Assembly (NCBI RefSeq): GCF_036330325.1
Contig: NZ_JAZDRO010000001.1
Location: 372,001-436,000 of the forward strand
DNA from: Hyphobacterium marinum
Lineage (GTDB): Bacteria > Pseudomonadota > Alphaproteobacteria > Caulobacterales > Maricaulaceae
Direction: 5' to 3'
Length of the DNA: 64,000 bases
Under the pieces are notes generated by a model. It searched no databases. It had not been told where the DNA came from and saw only the letters and a list, made by a program, of their open reading frames with translations. A program made the position numbers and the translations under genes. Below, in pieces: positions 49,229 to 57,972 of the stretch. Position 1 is the first letter of the stretch. Each line of letters starts with the position of its first letter.

Positions 49229-50395
49229 GTGAGCCGTACCAGCTATCTGTTTACCTCCGAAAGCGTGTCCGAAGGCCATCCCGACAAGGTCTGCGACCGG
49301 ATTTCCGATTCCGTTGTTGACCTGTTCCTGGGCAAGGACCCGCTTTCGCGCGTCGCCTGCGAAACGCTGACCACGACCAACCAGATCGTCCTGGCTGGCG
49401 AGGTGCGCTGTGGCGCGCCCGTGGATGGGGACGAGATCGAAGCCGTGGCGCGCGCCGCAGTGAAGGATATCGGTTACGAGCAGGATGGTTTCCACTGGCA
49501 GAAGTCTGCCTTCCAGAACTTCCTGCACGAACAGTCGGTCGACATTGCCATGGGCGTCGATGCGTCGGGCAACAAGGACGAGGGTGCCGGCGACCAGGGC
49601 ATCATGTTCGGCTATGCGACGAACGAAACGCCCGAGCTGATGCCGGCCCCGATCCAGTACTCGCACCAGATCCTCAAAGAAATGGCCCGGGTTCGCAAAT
49701 CTGGCGAGCGGCCTGAATTCGAACCGGATGCGAAATCCCAGGTCACGCTGCGCTATGAGAATGGCCAGCCGGTTGCGGTGGAATCGGTGGTGGTCTCGAC
49801 CCAGCACCGTGAGGGATTCTCTCCCGCCGACATCCGCGAACTGGTCCGCCCGATCGTCAAGGGCGTGCTGCCCGAGGGCTGGTTCCCGCCCGAAGAGGAA
49901 TTCTACGTCAATCCGACCGGCAATTTCGTCATCGGTGGTCCCGATGGCGATGCCGGCCTGACCGGCCGGAAGATCATCGTCGACACCTATGGCGGTGCGG
50001 CCCCGCATGGCGGCGGCGCATTTTCCGGCAAGGACCCGACCAAGGTCGACCGCTCGGCGGCCTATGCCTGCCGCTGGCTGGCAAAGAATGTCGTCGCGGC
50101 CGGACTGGCGGCGAAATGCACGATCCAGGTCTCCTATGCGATTGGCGTTGCCAAGCCCCTGTCGCTTTATGTCGACCTGCACGAGACCGGCGAGATTGAT
50201 CCGGCGAAGCTGGAGAAGGCGCTGATGCAGATCGCCAATCTTAGCCCGCGCGGCATCCGCGAGCGTCTGGGTCTGTCGCGTCCGATCTATGCGCGCACGG
50301 CGGCCTATGGCCATTTCGGCCGCGAACCGGATGCCGATGGCGGCTTCTCCTGGGAAAAGCTCGACTTGGTCGATGAACTCAAATCCCTCGCCTGA
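49229..50395 (+). CDS. metK: S-adenosylmethionine synthetase
   Basis: MetK makes SAM from methionine and ATP. The 388-residue protein shows SYLFTSESVSEGHPDKVCDRISDSVVDL, GAGDQGIMFGYATNETPELMPAPI, GGPDGDAGLTGRKIIVDTYGG and GGGAFSGKDPTKVDRSAAYACRW. I chose GTG 49229 (VSRTSYLF). The in-frame ATG at 49211 lies inside the operator palindrome, has no Shine-Dalgarno, and is close to the predicted transcription start. AAAGGG at 49214-49219 is a good Shine-Dalgarno for the GTG. SAM feeds the rsmI, trmB, miaB and other methylation enzymes in the window. Confidence 0.93.
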   Translation: MSRTSYLFTSESVSEGHPDKVCDRISDSVVDLFLGKDPLSRVACETLTTTNQIVLAGEVRCGAPVDGDEIEAVARAAVKDIGYEQDGFHWQKSAFQNFLHEQSVDIAMGVDASGNKDEGAGDQGIMFGYATNETPELMPAPIQYSHQILKEMARVRKSGERPEFEPDAKSQVTLRYENGQPVAVESVVVSTQHREGFSPADIRELVRPIVKGVLPEGWFPPEEEFYVNPTGNFVIGGPDGDAGLTGRKIIVDTYGGAAPHGGGAFSGKDPTKVDRSAAYACRWLAKNVVAAGLAAKCTIQVSYAIGVAKPLSLYVDLHETGEIDPAKLEKALMQIANLSPRGIRERLGLSRPIYARTAAYGHFGREPDADGGFSWEKLDLVDELKSLA

Positions 50396-51062
50396 GTCCA
50401 AGCCACTTCGTTCTTTCGGCCGCACCAAGGGCCGGCCGCTTTCGGACCGCAAGCAGGCGCTGGTGGATGACCTCCTCCCGCGCCTTGCCATCCCGGAAGA
50501 CGGCCCGGTCGACCCGGCGCGGCTGATCGAGGGCAAGCAGGCGCATATCCTCGAGATCGGCTTTGGTGGCGGCGAGCACCTGACCGGTCAGGCCGCGCGA
50601 AACCCGGAGACGGGCTTTCTCGGCGTCGAACCGTTTCTGAATGGCGTCGCCAAGGCGCTGGGCCAGATCGAGGACGCCGGGCTGACCAATGTCCGCCTGA
50701 TGGAAGGCGATGCGCGCGATGTCATGGCGCGCATACCGGACGCATGCCTTGACCGGATCTACCTGTTGTTTCCAGACCCCTGGCCGAAAGCGCGTCATGC
50801 CAAGCGGCGGCTGGTACAGGACGAGACGGCGGCGGAGTTTGCGCGGCTGTTGAAACCCGGCGGACTCCTGCGGGTGGCGACCGACGTGATGGCCTATGCC
50901 GACCACGCGCTCTTCATCCTGCGCCGCAATCCGCACCTGCAATGGCTGGCGAAAGACGCCGACGACTGGCGGTTGCCGCCCGCCGATCACCTGACCACGC
51001 GCTACGAGACCAAGAAGCTGGGCGATTGCGCGCCGGTGTTCTTTGACTTCGCGCGGCAGTAG
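50373..51062 (+). CDS. trmB: tRNA (guanine-N7)-methyltransferase TrmB
   Basis: TrmB methylates G46 in the tRNA variable loop with SAM. The 229-residue protein has the Rossmann motif ILEIGFGGGEHLTGQAARNPETGFLGVEPF. The diagnostic LLFPDPWPKARHAKRRLV and LRVATDVMAYADHALFILRR follow. The ATG at 50373 overlaps the last 23 bases of metK, so it is translationally linked to its SAM supplier. Confidence 0.94.
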   Translation: MNSNPSPESKPLRSFGRTKGRPLSDRKQALVDDLLPRLAIPEDGPVDPARLIEGKQAHILEIGFGGGEHLTGQAARNPETGFLGVEPFLNGVAKALGQIEDAGLTNVRLMEGDARDVMARIPDACLDRIYLLFPDPWPKARHAKRRLVQDETAAEFARLLKPGGLLRVATDVMAYADHALFILRRNPHLQWLAKDADDWRLPPADHLTTRYETKKLGDCAPVFFDFARQ

Positions 51063-51068
51063 CCCCCA

Positions 51069-51097
51069 TTGCATTCTTAGGCACCGGGGCGTATATC
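51069..51097 (+). promoter_or_regulatory. putative promoter of the rimP-nusA-infB operon
   Basis: TTGCAT (51069-51074) and TATATC (51092-51097) have a 17-base spacer just after the trmB stop. Transcription would start near 51104, giving a leader of about 80 bases to rimP that contains a terminator-like hairpin. Confidence 0.45.
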
Positions 51098-51135
51098 GGC
51101 CCCCACAAGTTCGATGAGGTCGGATGACCTTAATC

Positions 51136-51168
51136 GGCGGCTTCCTACCGGGGGCCGCCCTTTTTATT
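51136..51168 (+). terminator. intrinsic terminator / attenuator in the rimP leader
   Basis: GGCGGCTTCC pairs along its full length with GGGGGCCGCC (two G-U pairs) around a TACC tetraloop, followed directly by CTTTTTATT: a textbook intrinsic terminator. It lies 74 bases past trmB and upstream of the likely rimP start. It may simply end metK-trmB transcription. If the promoter at 51069-51097 is real, it instead acts as an attenuator for rimP-nusA-infB, whose products include a termination factor. Confidence 0.8.
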
Positions 51169-51186
51169 CCCGGAGCCAGGCCCGCC

Positions 51187-51726
51187 TTGCGCACGAAGAC
51201 CCCCCTCGATGACCGCCTGATGGCGCTGGCCGGACCGGTTGCGGACCGGCTGGGCTTCGAGATTGTGCGCATTCGGGTCATGGGCGGAAAGCGCATGCGC
51301 GCGCAGATCATGGCCGAGCGGCCCGACGGGACGATGAGCGTGGATGATTGCGCCGCCCTGTCGCGCGGCCTTTCTGAAGTGCTGGAGGCCGAGGACCCGA
51401 TTGCGGGTGAGTATGACCTCGAAGTCTCCTCGCCCGGCATCGACCGGCCGTTGACCGCACCGGCGCATTTCGAGCGCTGGGCGGGATTTACCGCCAAGTT
51501 GGAACTCGACCGCCTGGTCGAGGGCCGCAAGCGTTTCACCGGCGTGCTCGCCGGTCTGGAGAAGGACGATGTCCTGCTCAACATCAAAGGCGAGGATGAG
51601 ACCGCGCTCATCCCGTTTTCCTGGATCGCGGACGCCAAGCTCGTCATGACCGACGAGTTGATGAAAGCGGATTTGCAGGCGCGCGAGGGCGCGCCGGATG
51701 AACAAGGGAGCTCGTCAACGCCATGA
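51187..51726 (+). CDS. rimP: ribosome maturation factor RimP
   Basis: RimP helps mature the 30S subunit. The 179-residue protein (from the TTG at 51187) has PVADRLGFEIVRIRVMGGKRMRAQIMAERPDGTMSVDDCAALSRGLSEVL and the conserved YDLEVSSPGIDRPL. A C-terminal SH3-like domain follows. The in-frame ATG at 51124 would put the terminator hairpin inside the coding sequence and add a leader unlike RimP, so TTG with GGAG/CAGG upstream is preferred; the start remains uncertain. It overlaps nusA by four bases. Confidence 0.88.
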   Translation: MRTKTPLDDRLMALAGPVADRLGFEIVRIRVMGGKRMRAQIMAERPDGTMSVDDCAALSRGLSEVLEAEDPIAGEYDLEVSSPGIDRPLTAPAHFERWAGFTAKLELDRLVEGRKRFTGVLAGLEKDDVLLNIKGEDETALIPFSWIADAKLVMTDELMKADLQAREGAPDEQGSSSTP

Positions 51727-53453
51727 ATATCGGCGTCAGCGCTAACAAGACCGAAATGCTGGCCATCGCGCGCGCGGTGGCCCACGAGAAGTCGATTGAC
51801 GAAAACATCGTCATTGAGGCGATCGAGGAAGCCATCGAGAAGGCGGCCCGCTCGCGCTATGGCGCAGAGCACGACATCCGCGCAAAGATCGACCCGAAGA
51901 CGGGCGAGCTGGCCCTGACCCGTTGCATGACGGTGGTCGAGGAAGTCGAGAATGACAGCCAGCAGATGTCGCTGGCCGATGCGAAAAAGATCGACAAGGC
52001 CGCCGAACTTGGCACGGTCTTTACCGATGCCCTGCCGCCGATCGAGTTCGGCCGCGTCGCCTCGCTGACCGCCAAACAGGTGATCACCCAGAAAGTCCGC
52101 GAAGCCGAGCGCGCCCGCCAGTACGAAGAATACAAGGATCGCATCGGCGAGATCGTCAACGGCATCGTCAAGCGTGTCGAATACGGCAATGCGATCATCG
52201 ACCTGGGCCGTGCTGAAGGCGTGATCCGCCGCAATGACGGCATTCCGCGCGAAAACCTTCAGAACGGCGAGCGTGTGCGCGCCTATATTTATGATGTGCG
52301 CGAGGAGGTCCGCGGCCCGCAGATCTTCCTGTCGCGCGCACACCCGGATTTCATGGCCGCCCTGTTTTCCCAGGAAGTGCCGGAAGTCTACGAAGGCATT
52401 ATCGAGATTCCGTCCGTGGCCCGCGATCCGGGCAGCCGGGCGAAAATCGCCGTCATCTCCAATGACAGCTCGATCGATCCGGTTGGAGCCTGCGTGGGTA
52501 TGCGCGGCAGCCGGGTCCAGGCGGTCGTCTCCGAACTCGCCGGCGAGAAGATCGACATCATTCCGTGGTCGCCCGATCCGGCGACCTTCATCGTCAACGC
52601 GCTGCAACCGGCCGAAGTCGCCAAGGTCGTGCTCGACGAGGACAATTCGCGGATTGAAGTCGTGGTGCCCGACGACCAGCTGTCGCTGGCCATCGGCCGC
52701 CGCGGCCAGAATGTGCGCCTCGCGTCGCAACTGACCGGCTGGTCCATCGACATCCTGACCGAGGTCGAGGAATCCGAACGCCGCCAGAAAGAGTTCGCCG
52801 AGCGTACCGAGCTCTTCATGTCCGCGCTCGATGTCGACGAGGTCATCGCCCAGCTGCTGGCGACCGAAGGCTTCACCGACGTGGAAGAAATCGCCTATGT
52901 TGACCTGGGTGAGATTGCCGTGATCGAGGGCTTCGACGACGATACCGCCGTCGAAATCCAGGCCCGCGCCAAGGACCATCTCGACAAGATCGCCGCCGAG
53001 CGCGACGCGAAACGCACCGAGCTGGGCGTGGAAGACGCCTTGCTCGACGTCGAGGGTGTCGACCTGCAGATGGCGGTCGCCTTTGGCGAGAACGACGTCA
53101 AGACGGTCGACGACCTGGCCGGGCTGACGCCGGACGATCTGCGCGGCTGGTTCGAGACCAAGAATGGCGAGCGCGTGCGTGAGCCGGGCATTCTCGACGG
53201 GTTCGAGGTGTCGGCCGAAGACGCGGAAATGCTGATCCTGCGTGCGCGCGTCGCCGCGGGCTGGATTTCCGAGGACGACCTGCCGCAGCCCGAAGCCGAG
53301 GCCGAAGAAGACAGCGGCGACGAAGGCGATGCGGACGACGAATTCGCCGGCATGGATCTCGACGCGCTGGAAGCCGAAGCCGCGGCGCTGGGTGTCGATC
53401 TGGATGCCGAGCCGGATGCGGCTGACGAGGACGGGGAGGACAAGGCTGGCTGA
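51723..53453 (+). CDS. nusA: transcription termination/antitermination factor NusA
   Basis: NusA binds RNA polymerase and modulates pausing, termination and antitermination. The 576-residue protein has the N-terminal RNAP-binding domain, an S1 domain (GEIVNGIVKRVEYGNAIIDLGRAEGVI), KH1 and KH2 (RGSRVQAVVSELAGEKIDIIPW; LAIGRRGQNVRLASQLTGW), two HhH-like C-terminal repeats, and an acidic tail. The gene is the second in rimP-nusA-ylxR-infB. The terminator-like leader of the operon could allow feedback by its own product. Confidence 0.97.
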   Translation: MNIGVSANKTEMLAIARAVAHEKSIDENIVIEAIEEAIEKAARSRYGAEHDIRAKIDPKTGELALTRCMTVVEEVENDSQQMSLADAKKIDKAAELGTVFTDALPPIEFGRVASLTAKQVITQKVREAERARQYEEYKDRIGEIVNGIVKRVEYGNAIIDLGRAEGVIRRNDGIPRENLQNGERVRAYIYDVREEVRGPQIFLSRAHPDFMAALFSQEVPEVYEGIIEIPSVARDPGSRAKIAVISNDSSIDPVGACVGMRGSRVQAVVSELAGEKIDIIPWSPDPATFIVNALQPAEVAKVVLDEDNSRIEVVVPDDQLSLAIGRRGQNVRLASQLTGWSIDILTEVEESERRQKEFAERTELFMSALDVDEVIAQLLATEGFTDVEEIAYVDLGEIAVIEGFDDDTAVEIQARAKDHLDKIAAERDAKRTELGVEDALLDVEGVDLQMAVAFGENDVKTVDDLAGLTPDDLRGWFETKNGERVREPGILDGFEVSAEDAEMLILRARVAAGWISEDDLPQPEAEAEEDSGDEGDADDEFAGMDLDALEAEAAALGVDLDAEPDAADEDGEDKAG

Positions 53454-54069
53454 TCCGCGCGCGAACACCCGCGAGCGGCGCTGCGCGGCGACCGGTGAAA
53501 CCAGGCCGGAAGCCGAGCTGATCCGGTTCGCGATCTCGCCGGACGGCCTGGTGGTTCCCGATCTGGCGGCGAAATTGCCGGGCCGGGGGATCTGGGTCAG
53601 CGCCGACAGGGCGAGCGTGGCCCGGGCGGTCAAGACCGGGGGATTTTCCCGCAGCGCGAAACGCGGCGTGAAAACCCCGGACGATCTGGCCGGACAGGTC
53701 GAGGCCTTGCTGGTGACGCGGGCGCTGTCGCTTCTGGGGCTGGCGCGCCGCGCCGGAACGCTGGCGGCGGGGTTTGATGCGGTGAAGATCGCGCTGAAAT
53801 CGGCCCGGCCGGTGTGGCGGATCGAAGCCAGCGACGGGGCGCGGGACGGGCGGGAGAAACTCGACCGCCTCGCCTACGCCGCCTGGGGTGATATCCCGGT
53901 CGCCGGCTGCTTTACCGCAGCCGAGCTGGGGCAGGCCACGGGGCGCGACGCGCTGGTCCATGCCGCGCTTTCGGGCGGGGCGCAGTCCGGGGCTTTCGAC
54001 GCCGTCATGGGACGGCTTTCGGGCTTCCGGGCGGTCGATCCGGCGCGCGAAGCGCATGAGAACGGTTGA
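53446..54069 (+). CDS. YlxR (DUF448)/L7Ae-like RNA-binding protein
   Basis: A two-domain protein. DUF448/YlxR comprises NTRERRCAATGETRPEAELIRFAISPDGLVVPDLAAKLPGRGIWV. A ribosomal L7Ae-like domain follows, about 90-190 (ALSLLGLARRAGTLAAGFDAVKIALKS). The start is unusual. A strong GGGGAGGA (53433-53440) lies five bases before CTG 53446, while the nearest in-frame ATG (53416) has no good Shine-Dalgarno and lies deeper in nusA. I annotate the CTG; length from it is 207 residues. YlxR-type proteins between nusA and infB are thought to bind RNA. Confidence 0.88.
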   Translation: MADPRANTRERRCAATGETRPEAELIRFAISPDGLVVPDLAAKLPGRGIWVSADRASVARAVKTGGFSRSAKRGVKTPDDLAGQVEALLVTRALSLLGLARRAGTLAAGFDAVKIALKSARPVWRIEASDGARDGREKLDRLAYAAWGDIPVAGCFTAAELGQATGRDALVHAALSGGAQSGAFDAVMGRLSGFRAVDPAREAHENG

Positions 54070-54199
54070 ATCCGGCCTGAAGGCGGCTAGTTTAGCGGAC
54101 CTTCACGCCCGGACGGGAATGAGAGATGCGGGAAGATCAGGCCGGCGGCGGCCGGATCGCTTCCGCGAGATGATGAAACGCCGCAAGTGAAAGGTTCGC

Positions 54200-56755
54200 A
54201 TGAGCGACGCCGACGAACGTAATTCTGGACCGGGTGGCCGACGCCCGCTGACCCTCCGCGGAGGGTCTGGAACCGTGCAGCAAAGCTTCTCGCGCGGCCG
54301 GTCGAAATCCGTCGTGGTTGAAAAGAAGCGCAAGCGCGCCGTCAGCCCGAAGGACGCCGCCGCGCAAGGGGCCAAGACAACGGTGCCGACCGCCAAGCAG
54401 GCGAAGGAATCCCCGCTGGCCGCCAAGGCCCGTGAACTGGGCCTGTCCGAAGAGGAATTGATCTCCCGCCAGCGGGCGATCCAGCGTGCGCGCGCCGAGG
54501 CCGCCGAACGCGCTGCCGAGCGCCAGAAGGCCGAAGAAGCCCGCAGCGAGCGCGCCGAAGCCGACAAGCGCAAGCTTGAAGAGCTGAAGAAGCGCGAGGC
54601 CGAAGAGGAAATCCGCAAGGAGCGCGAGGCCGCCGAGGCCGCCGCCGCTGCCGAAGCGGCTGCCGCCCAGGCCGCGATGGCCGAGGATGGCGACGCCGCC
54701 CCGGCGCGCAAGGACCCGGCCAAGGCCAAGGACAAGGACCGCGACCGCAGCGACGATGCGGAGAGCGCGCTGGAAGAAATGGGCGGACGGGTCAAGCGCA
54801 AGGGCGCGGCCGGTCCGGGCCGTGGCACGCCGGCGGTTGCCCGCCAGAAGGGTTCCGACCGCCGCCGGTCCGGCAAACTGACCATCCAGAACGTGCTGGA
54901 AGGCGATGAGGGCCGCCAGCGCTCGCTCGCCTCGGTGCGCCGCGCGCGCGAACGCGAAAAGCAACGCCGCCAGCAGGGCGGCGGCGAGCGCGAGAAGATC
55001 ACGCGCGAAGTCGTGCTGCCCGAAGCGATCACGGTTCAGGACCTGGCCGCACGGATGGCCGAACGGGCTGCCGATGTCGTCAAATACCTGATGAAGCAGG
55101 GCCAGATGGTCCGCGTGAACGACGTGCTTGATCAGGATACCGCCGAACTCATCGTCTCCGATTTTGGCCACGTGGTGAAACGGGTTTCGGAATCCGATGT
55201 CGAAACCGGCTTCATCGCCGAGGACGATCCGGAAGACACCAAGAAGCCGCGTCCGCCGGTCGTAACGGTCATGGGCCATGTCGATCACGGCAAGACGTCG
55301 CTGCTTGACGCCCTGCGCGCCACCGATGTGGTCGCGGGCGAAGCCGGCGGCATCACGCAGCATATCGGTGCGTATCAGGTCAATCTGAAGTCGGGCGAGA
55401 AGATCACCTTCCTCGACACGCCGGGCCACGCCGCCTTCTCCGCGATGCGGGCCCGCGGCGCGCAGGCGACCGATATCGTCATCCTGGTCGTGGCCGCCGA
55501 TGACGGCGTCATGCCGCAGACGGTCGAAGCCATCAAGCACGCCAAGGCGTCAGGGGCTCCGATCATCGTGGCCGTCAACAAGATGGACAAGCCGGACGCC
55601 AATCCGAACAAGGTGCTTCAGGACCTCCTGCAACACGAAATCGTCGTCGAACAGATGAGCGGTGACGTGCAGGCGATCGAGGTCTCCGCGCTGAAGAAAA
55701 CCGGTCTGGACAACCTGACCGAGGCGATCACGCTGCAGGCCGAACTTCTCGAACTGAAGGCCAATCCCGACCGTCCGGGCGACGGCGTGGTGGTCGAATC
55801 CCAGGTCGAGCAGGGTCGCGGGTCTGTGGCCACGGTTCTGGTCAAGCGCGGCACGCTGAAGCGTGGCGACATCGTCGTGGCCGGTGCCCAGTGGGGCCGG
55901 GTGCGCGCGCTGATCGACGAGCGCGGCCAGCAGCTCAAGGAAATCGGCCCGTCACAACCGGCCGAGATTCTCGGCCTGGATGGCGCGCCCGAGCCGGGCG
56001 AACTTTTCGCTGTCGTTGAAAACGAAGCCCGTGCCCGCGAGATCGCCGACTACCGCCAGCGCCAGAAACGCCAGGCGGCGACCGGCAGCGGTGGCGGTGC
56101 GTCGCTCGAACAGATGATGGCCCGCCTGCAGCAGAGCGAGCAGCAGGAAATCCATGTCGTCATCAAGGCAGACGTGCAGGGTTCGGCCGAAGCCATCGCC
56201 CAGTCGCTGGAAAAACTCGGCAACGAGGAAGTCCACGCCCGCGCCATCCATGCGGCACCGGGCGGGGTCAACGAAAGCGACGTGATGCTGGCCAAGGCCT
56301 CGAAAGCCCCGGTCATCGCCTTCAACGTCCGCGCCAACAAGCAGGCCCGCGAACTCGCCGAGGCCGAAGGCGTGGAGATCCGCTATTACTCGATCATCTA
56401 CAACGTGCTTGATGACATCAAGGCGGCGCTCGAAGGCATGCTGTCGCCCGAACAGCGCGAGACCTTCATCGGCTATGCGGAAATCCTCGAAGTCTTCAAC
56501 ATCACCAAGGTCGGCAAGGTTGCCGGCTGCCGCGTGACCGAAGGCGTCGTGAAGCGCGGATCGGGCGTGCGCCTGCTGCGCGACGACACCGTCATCCACG
56601 AAGGCAAGCTGAAGACGCTCAAACGCTTCAAGGACGAGGTTCCCGAGGTTCGTGCCGGCACCGAGTGCGGCATGGCCTTCGAGAGCTACGAAGACATCCA
56701 GAAGGGCGATCTCATCGAGTGCTTCGAGATCACCGAGGTCGAACGCAAGCTGTAG
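54200..56755 (+). CDS. infB: translation initiation factor IF-2
   Basis: IF-2 positions initiator tRNA and joins the subunits. The 851-residue protein has the alphaproteobacterial N-terminus (TVQQSFSRGRSKSVVVEKKRKR) and a long charged Ala/Glu/Lys-rich helical linker (about 85-230). The IF2_N segment is ITVQDLAARMAERAADVVKYLMKQGQMVRVND. The G domain has GHVDHGKT (359-366), DTPGHAAF and NKMDKP. Domains II-IV complete it. It ends in a strong terminator. Confidence 0.98.
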   Translation: MSDADERNSGPGGRRPLTLRGGSGTVQQSFSRGRSKSVVVEKKRKRAVSPKDAAAQGAKTTVPTAKQAKESPLAAKARELGLSEEELISRQRAIQRARAEAAERAAERQKAEEARSERAEADKRKLEELKKREAEEEIRKEREAAEAAAAAEAAAAQAAMAEDGDAAPARKDPAKAKDKDRDRSDDAESALEEMGGRVKRKGAAGPGRGTPAVARQKGSDRRRSGKLTIQNVLEGDEGRQRSLASVRRAREREKQRRQQGGGEREKITREVVLPEAITVQDLAARMAERAADVVKYLMKQGQMVRVNDVLDQDTAELIVSDFGHVVKRVSESDVETGFIAEDDPEDTKKPRPPVVTVMGHVDHGKTSLLDALRATDVVAGEAGGITQHIGAYQVNLKSGEKITFLDTPGHAAFSAMRARGAQATDIVILVVAADDGVMPQTVEAIKHAKASGAPIIVAVNKMDKPDANPNKVLQDLLQHEIVVEQMSGDVQAIEVSALKKTGLDNLTEAITLQAELLELKANPDRPGDGVVVESQVEQGRGSVATVLVKRGTLKRGDIVVAGAQWGRVRALIDERGQQLKEIGPSQPAEILGLDGAPEPGELFAVVENEARAREIADYRQRQKRQAATGSGGGASLEQMMARLQQSEQQEIHVVIKADVQGSAEAIAQSLEKLGNEEVHARAIHAAPGGVNESDVMLAKASKAPVIAFNVRANKQARELAEAEGVEIRYYSIIYNVLDDIKAALEGMLSPEQRETFIGYAEILEVFNITKVGKVAGCRVTEGVVKRGSGVRLLRDDTVIHEGKLKTLKRFKDEVPEVRAGTECGMAFESYEDIQKGDLIECFEITEVERKL

Positions 56756-56782
56756 CGGCTTTCGCGGTCATCGATATCCTTC

Positions 56783-56815
56783 AAAGGGCGGCTCCAGTGG
56801 AGCCGCCCTTTTTCT
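56783..56815 (+). terminator. strong intrinsic terminator after infB
   Basis: AAAGGGCGGCTCC (56783-56795) pairs perfectly with GGAGCCGCCCTTT (56799-56811) around an AGT loop, followed by more T residues (TTTTT C TT). It lies 27 bases beyond the infB stop and ends the rimP-nusA-ylxR-infB transcript. Confidence 0.93.
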
Positions 56816-56940
56816 TCCTCCCCCCTTGGGGGAGGGGATTGAGGCGAGGGGGTCAGGCCGGACTTGGCGCGAGCCTTTCACCAACCCCTCACCCGGCGCT
56901 ACGCGCCACCCTCTCCCCTTCAAAAAGGGGCGAGGGAAGC
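56816..56940. repeat. hairpin-rich intergenic repeat (REP/MITE-like)
   Basis: Between the infB terminator and the convergent dioxygenase gene lie several short GC hairpins in tandem: CTCCCCC/GGGGGAG around TT, GGCGC-TAC-GCGCC (56895-56908), and CTCCCC/GGGGCGAG around a TTCAAAAA loop (56911-56935). GAGGGGGT and ACCCCTC also face each other. The ACCCCTCACCCGGCGCTACG type of string is, from memory, a common dispersed intergenic repeat in GC-rich proteobacteria. No second copy is present in this window. Confidence 0.6.
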
Positions 56941-56947
56941 AGCCCCG

Positions 56948-57970
56948 TCAAAACTCCCGCCAGAGCCGGGCGAGCTGGGGGCGCGTTCTAACACGGCTTG
57001 ACCACACCCACTTCTCGCCTTGGGTAGGCGGCAGGCCGGCATGGAGGCTGTCACGGTCCGGCTTGTCCCCGGCGCGGGTATTGCGCAGCACCAGGAGGTC
57101 GCCGGTCCGGCCCCGAAAGGCTGTGCCGGACTTCAAGAACGCCGTCTCGCCGCCGACATAGCTGTCATTGAGATAGATGAGCGGTGTCTTCGTGCGCTGG
57201 CCACGGGCGCGCAACTCGGCGGCAAAGGCCGGTACGTCCGGGTCGATGAAGTCGAAATGGTCGCGATAGGTCTCGCCCGCCTGGTAGCGCAGGATTTTGG
57301 GTGGCTCGATGCGGTCCACCGGGCAGCGGCAGGCCCGCGCCACGCGTGCGGCAATGGCATAGTGAATGAGGCTGCAATCCCACAATTCAACGATAGCGAC
57401 CGAATTGGTGCGCATCGGGTCGGCGGTCCGGGCTCCGGTGCGGGCATCCTTCACATGGGCCCCGGCCATAAAGGGCCGGGCCGATTGCAGGACATGCAGG
57501 CACCATTGTGCCGGGATGACCGCGCGGAAAATCTCCACACGCGGTTTCTGGAGAAACAGATCGGCTCTCGGGGGCTGCCACAGGGCGGGATCGTCGCCAT
57601 AGGCGTTGGCCCCATCGAGGAGGGAAAGGTCCGCGCGGGCGAACGGATCGCCCTGCTCTGCCGCCCGTGTCATGCCATCGAGCGCACCCGCCCAGTCCCG
57701 CCGGCAACCCAGTCCAAAGGCACGCATGACCGCGCCGAGCCGCATCGCCCGGCGCTCGCCGTCTGCCGCCAGCGTATCGATTGCTCTGAACGCGGCGGTC
57801 TCGTCGCGCGGATAATTGGCTCCGTAGAGTGTCCAGAGGGCGGCCTGAATGCGGGCCGACGGATCGCCGGACGCAACCGCTTCGTCGAGGGCCGCGACCG
57901 CCGCCCCGGCGTCGCCCCGGGCATCGTGCGCGAGTGCGGCGTCGATCAGAGCGGCGGCGTTGCCGGTCAT
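56948..57970 (-). CDS. prolyl 4-hydroxylase-like 2OG-Fe(II) dioxygenase with N-terminal repeat domain
   Basis: A 340-residue protein. Residues about 1-130 are alanine-rich helical repeats of Sel1/TPR type (DAALAHDARGDAGAAVAALDEAVASGD, DWAGALDGMTRAAEQGDPFARADLSLL). Residues about 145-330 form a P4Hc-like domain with the first iron ligands in YRDHFDFID, an LIYLNDSYVGGETAF strand, and the distal His and basic residue in DSLHAGLPPTQGEKWVWS. It likely hydroxylates a protein or peptide; the substrate is unknown. It is two bases from the upstream NTF2-like gene, so the pair is probably co-transcribed. Confidence 0.85.
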   Translation of the reverse strand: MTGNAAALIDAALAHDARGDAGAAVAALDEAVASGDPSARIQAALWTLYGANYPRDETAAFRAIDTLAADGERRAMRLGAVMRAFGLGCRRDWAGALDGMTRAAEQGDPFARADLSLLDGANAYGDDPALWQPPRADLFLQKPRVEIFRAVIPAQWCLHVLQSARPFMAGAHVKDARTGARTADPMRTNSVAIVELWDCSLIHYAIAARVARACRCPVDRIEPPKILRYQAGETYRDHFDFIDPDVPAFAAELRARGQRTKTPLIYLNDSYVGGETAFLKSGTAFRGRTGDLLVLRNTRAGDKPDRDSLHAGLPPTQGEKWVWSSRVRTRPQLARLWREF

Positions 57971-57972
57971 GC

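Noticed and set aside
51124..51186. ATG 51124 as the rimP start
   Set aside because: The added stretch encodes a terminator hairpin with T-tract and does not resemble RimP N-termini.
50379..53633. A 1084-codon open frame on the minus strand opposite trmB, rimP, nusA and ylxR
   Set aside because: It lies wholly antisense to well-recognised genes, has no recognisable domain, and long antisense frames are expected in high-GC DNA with strong third-position bias.
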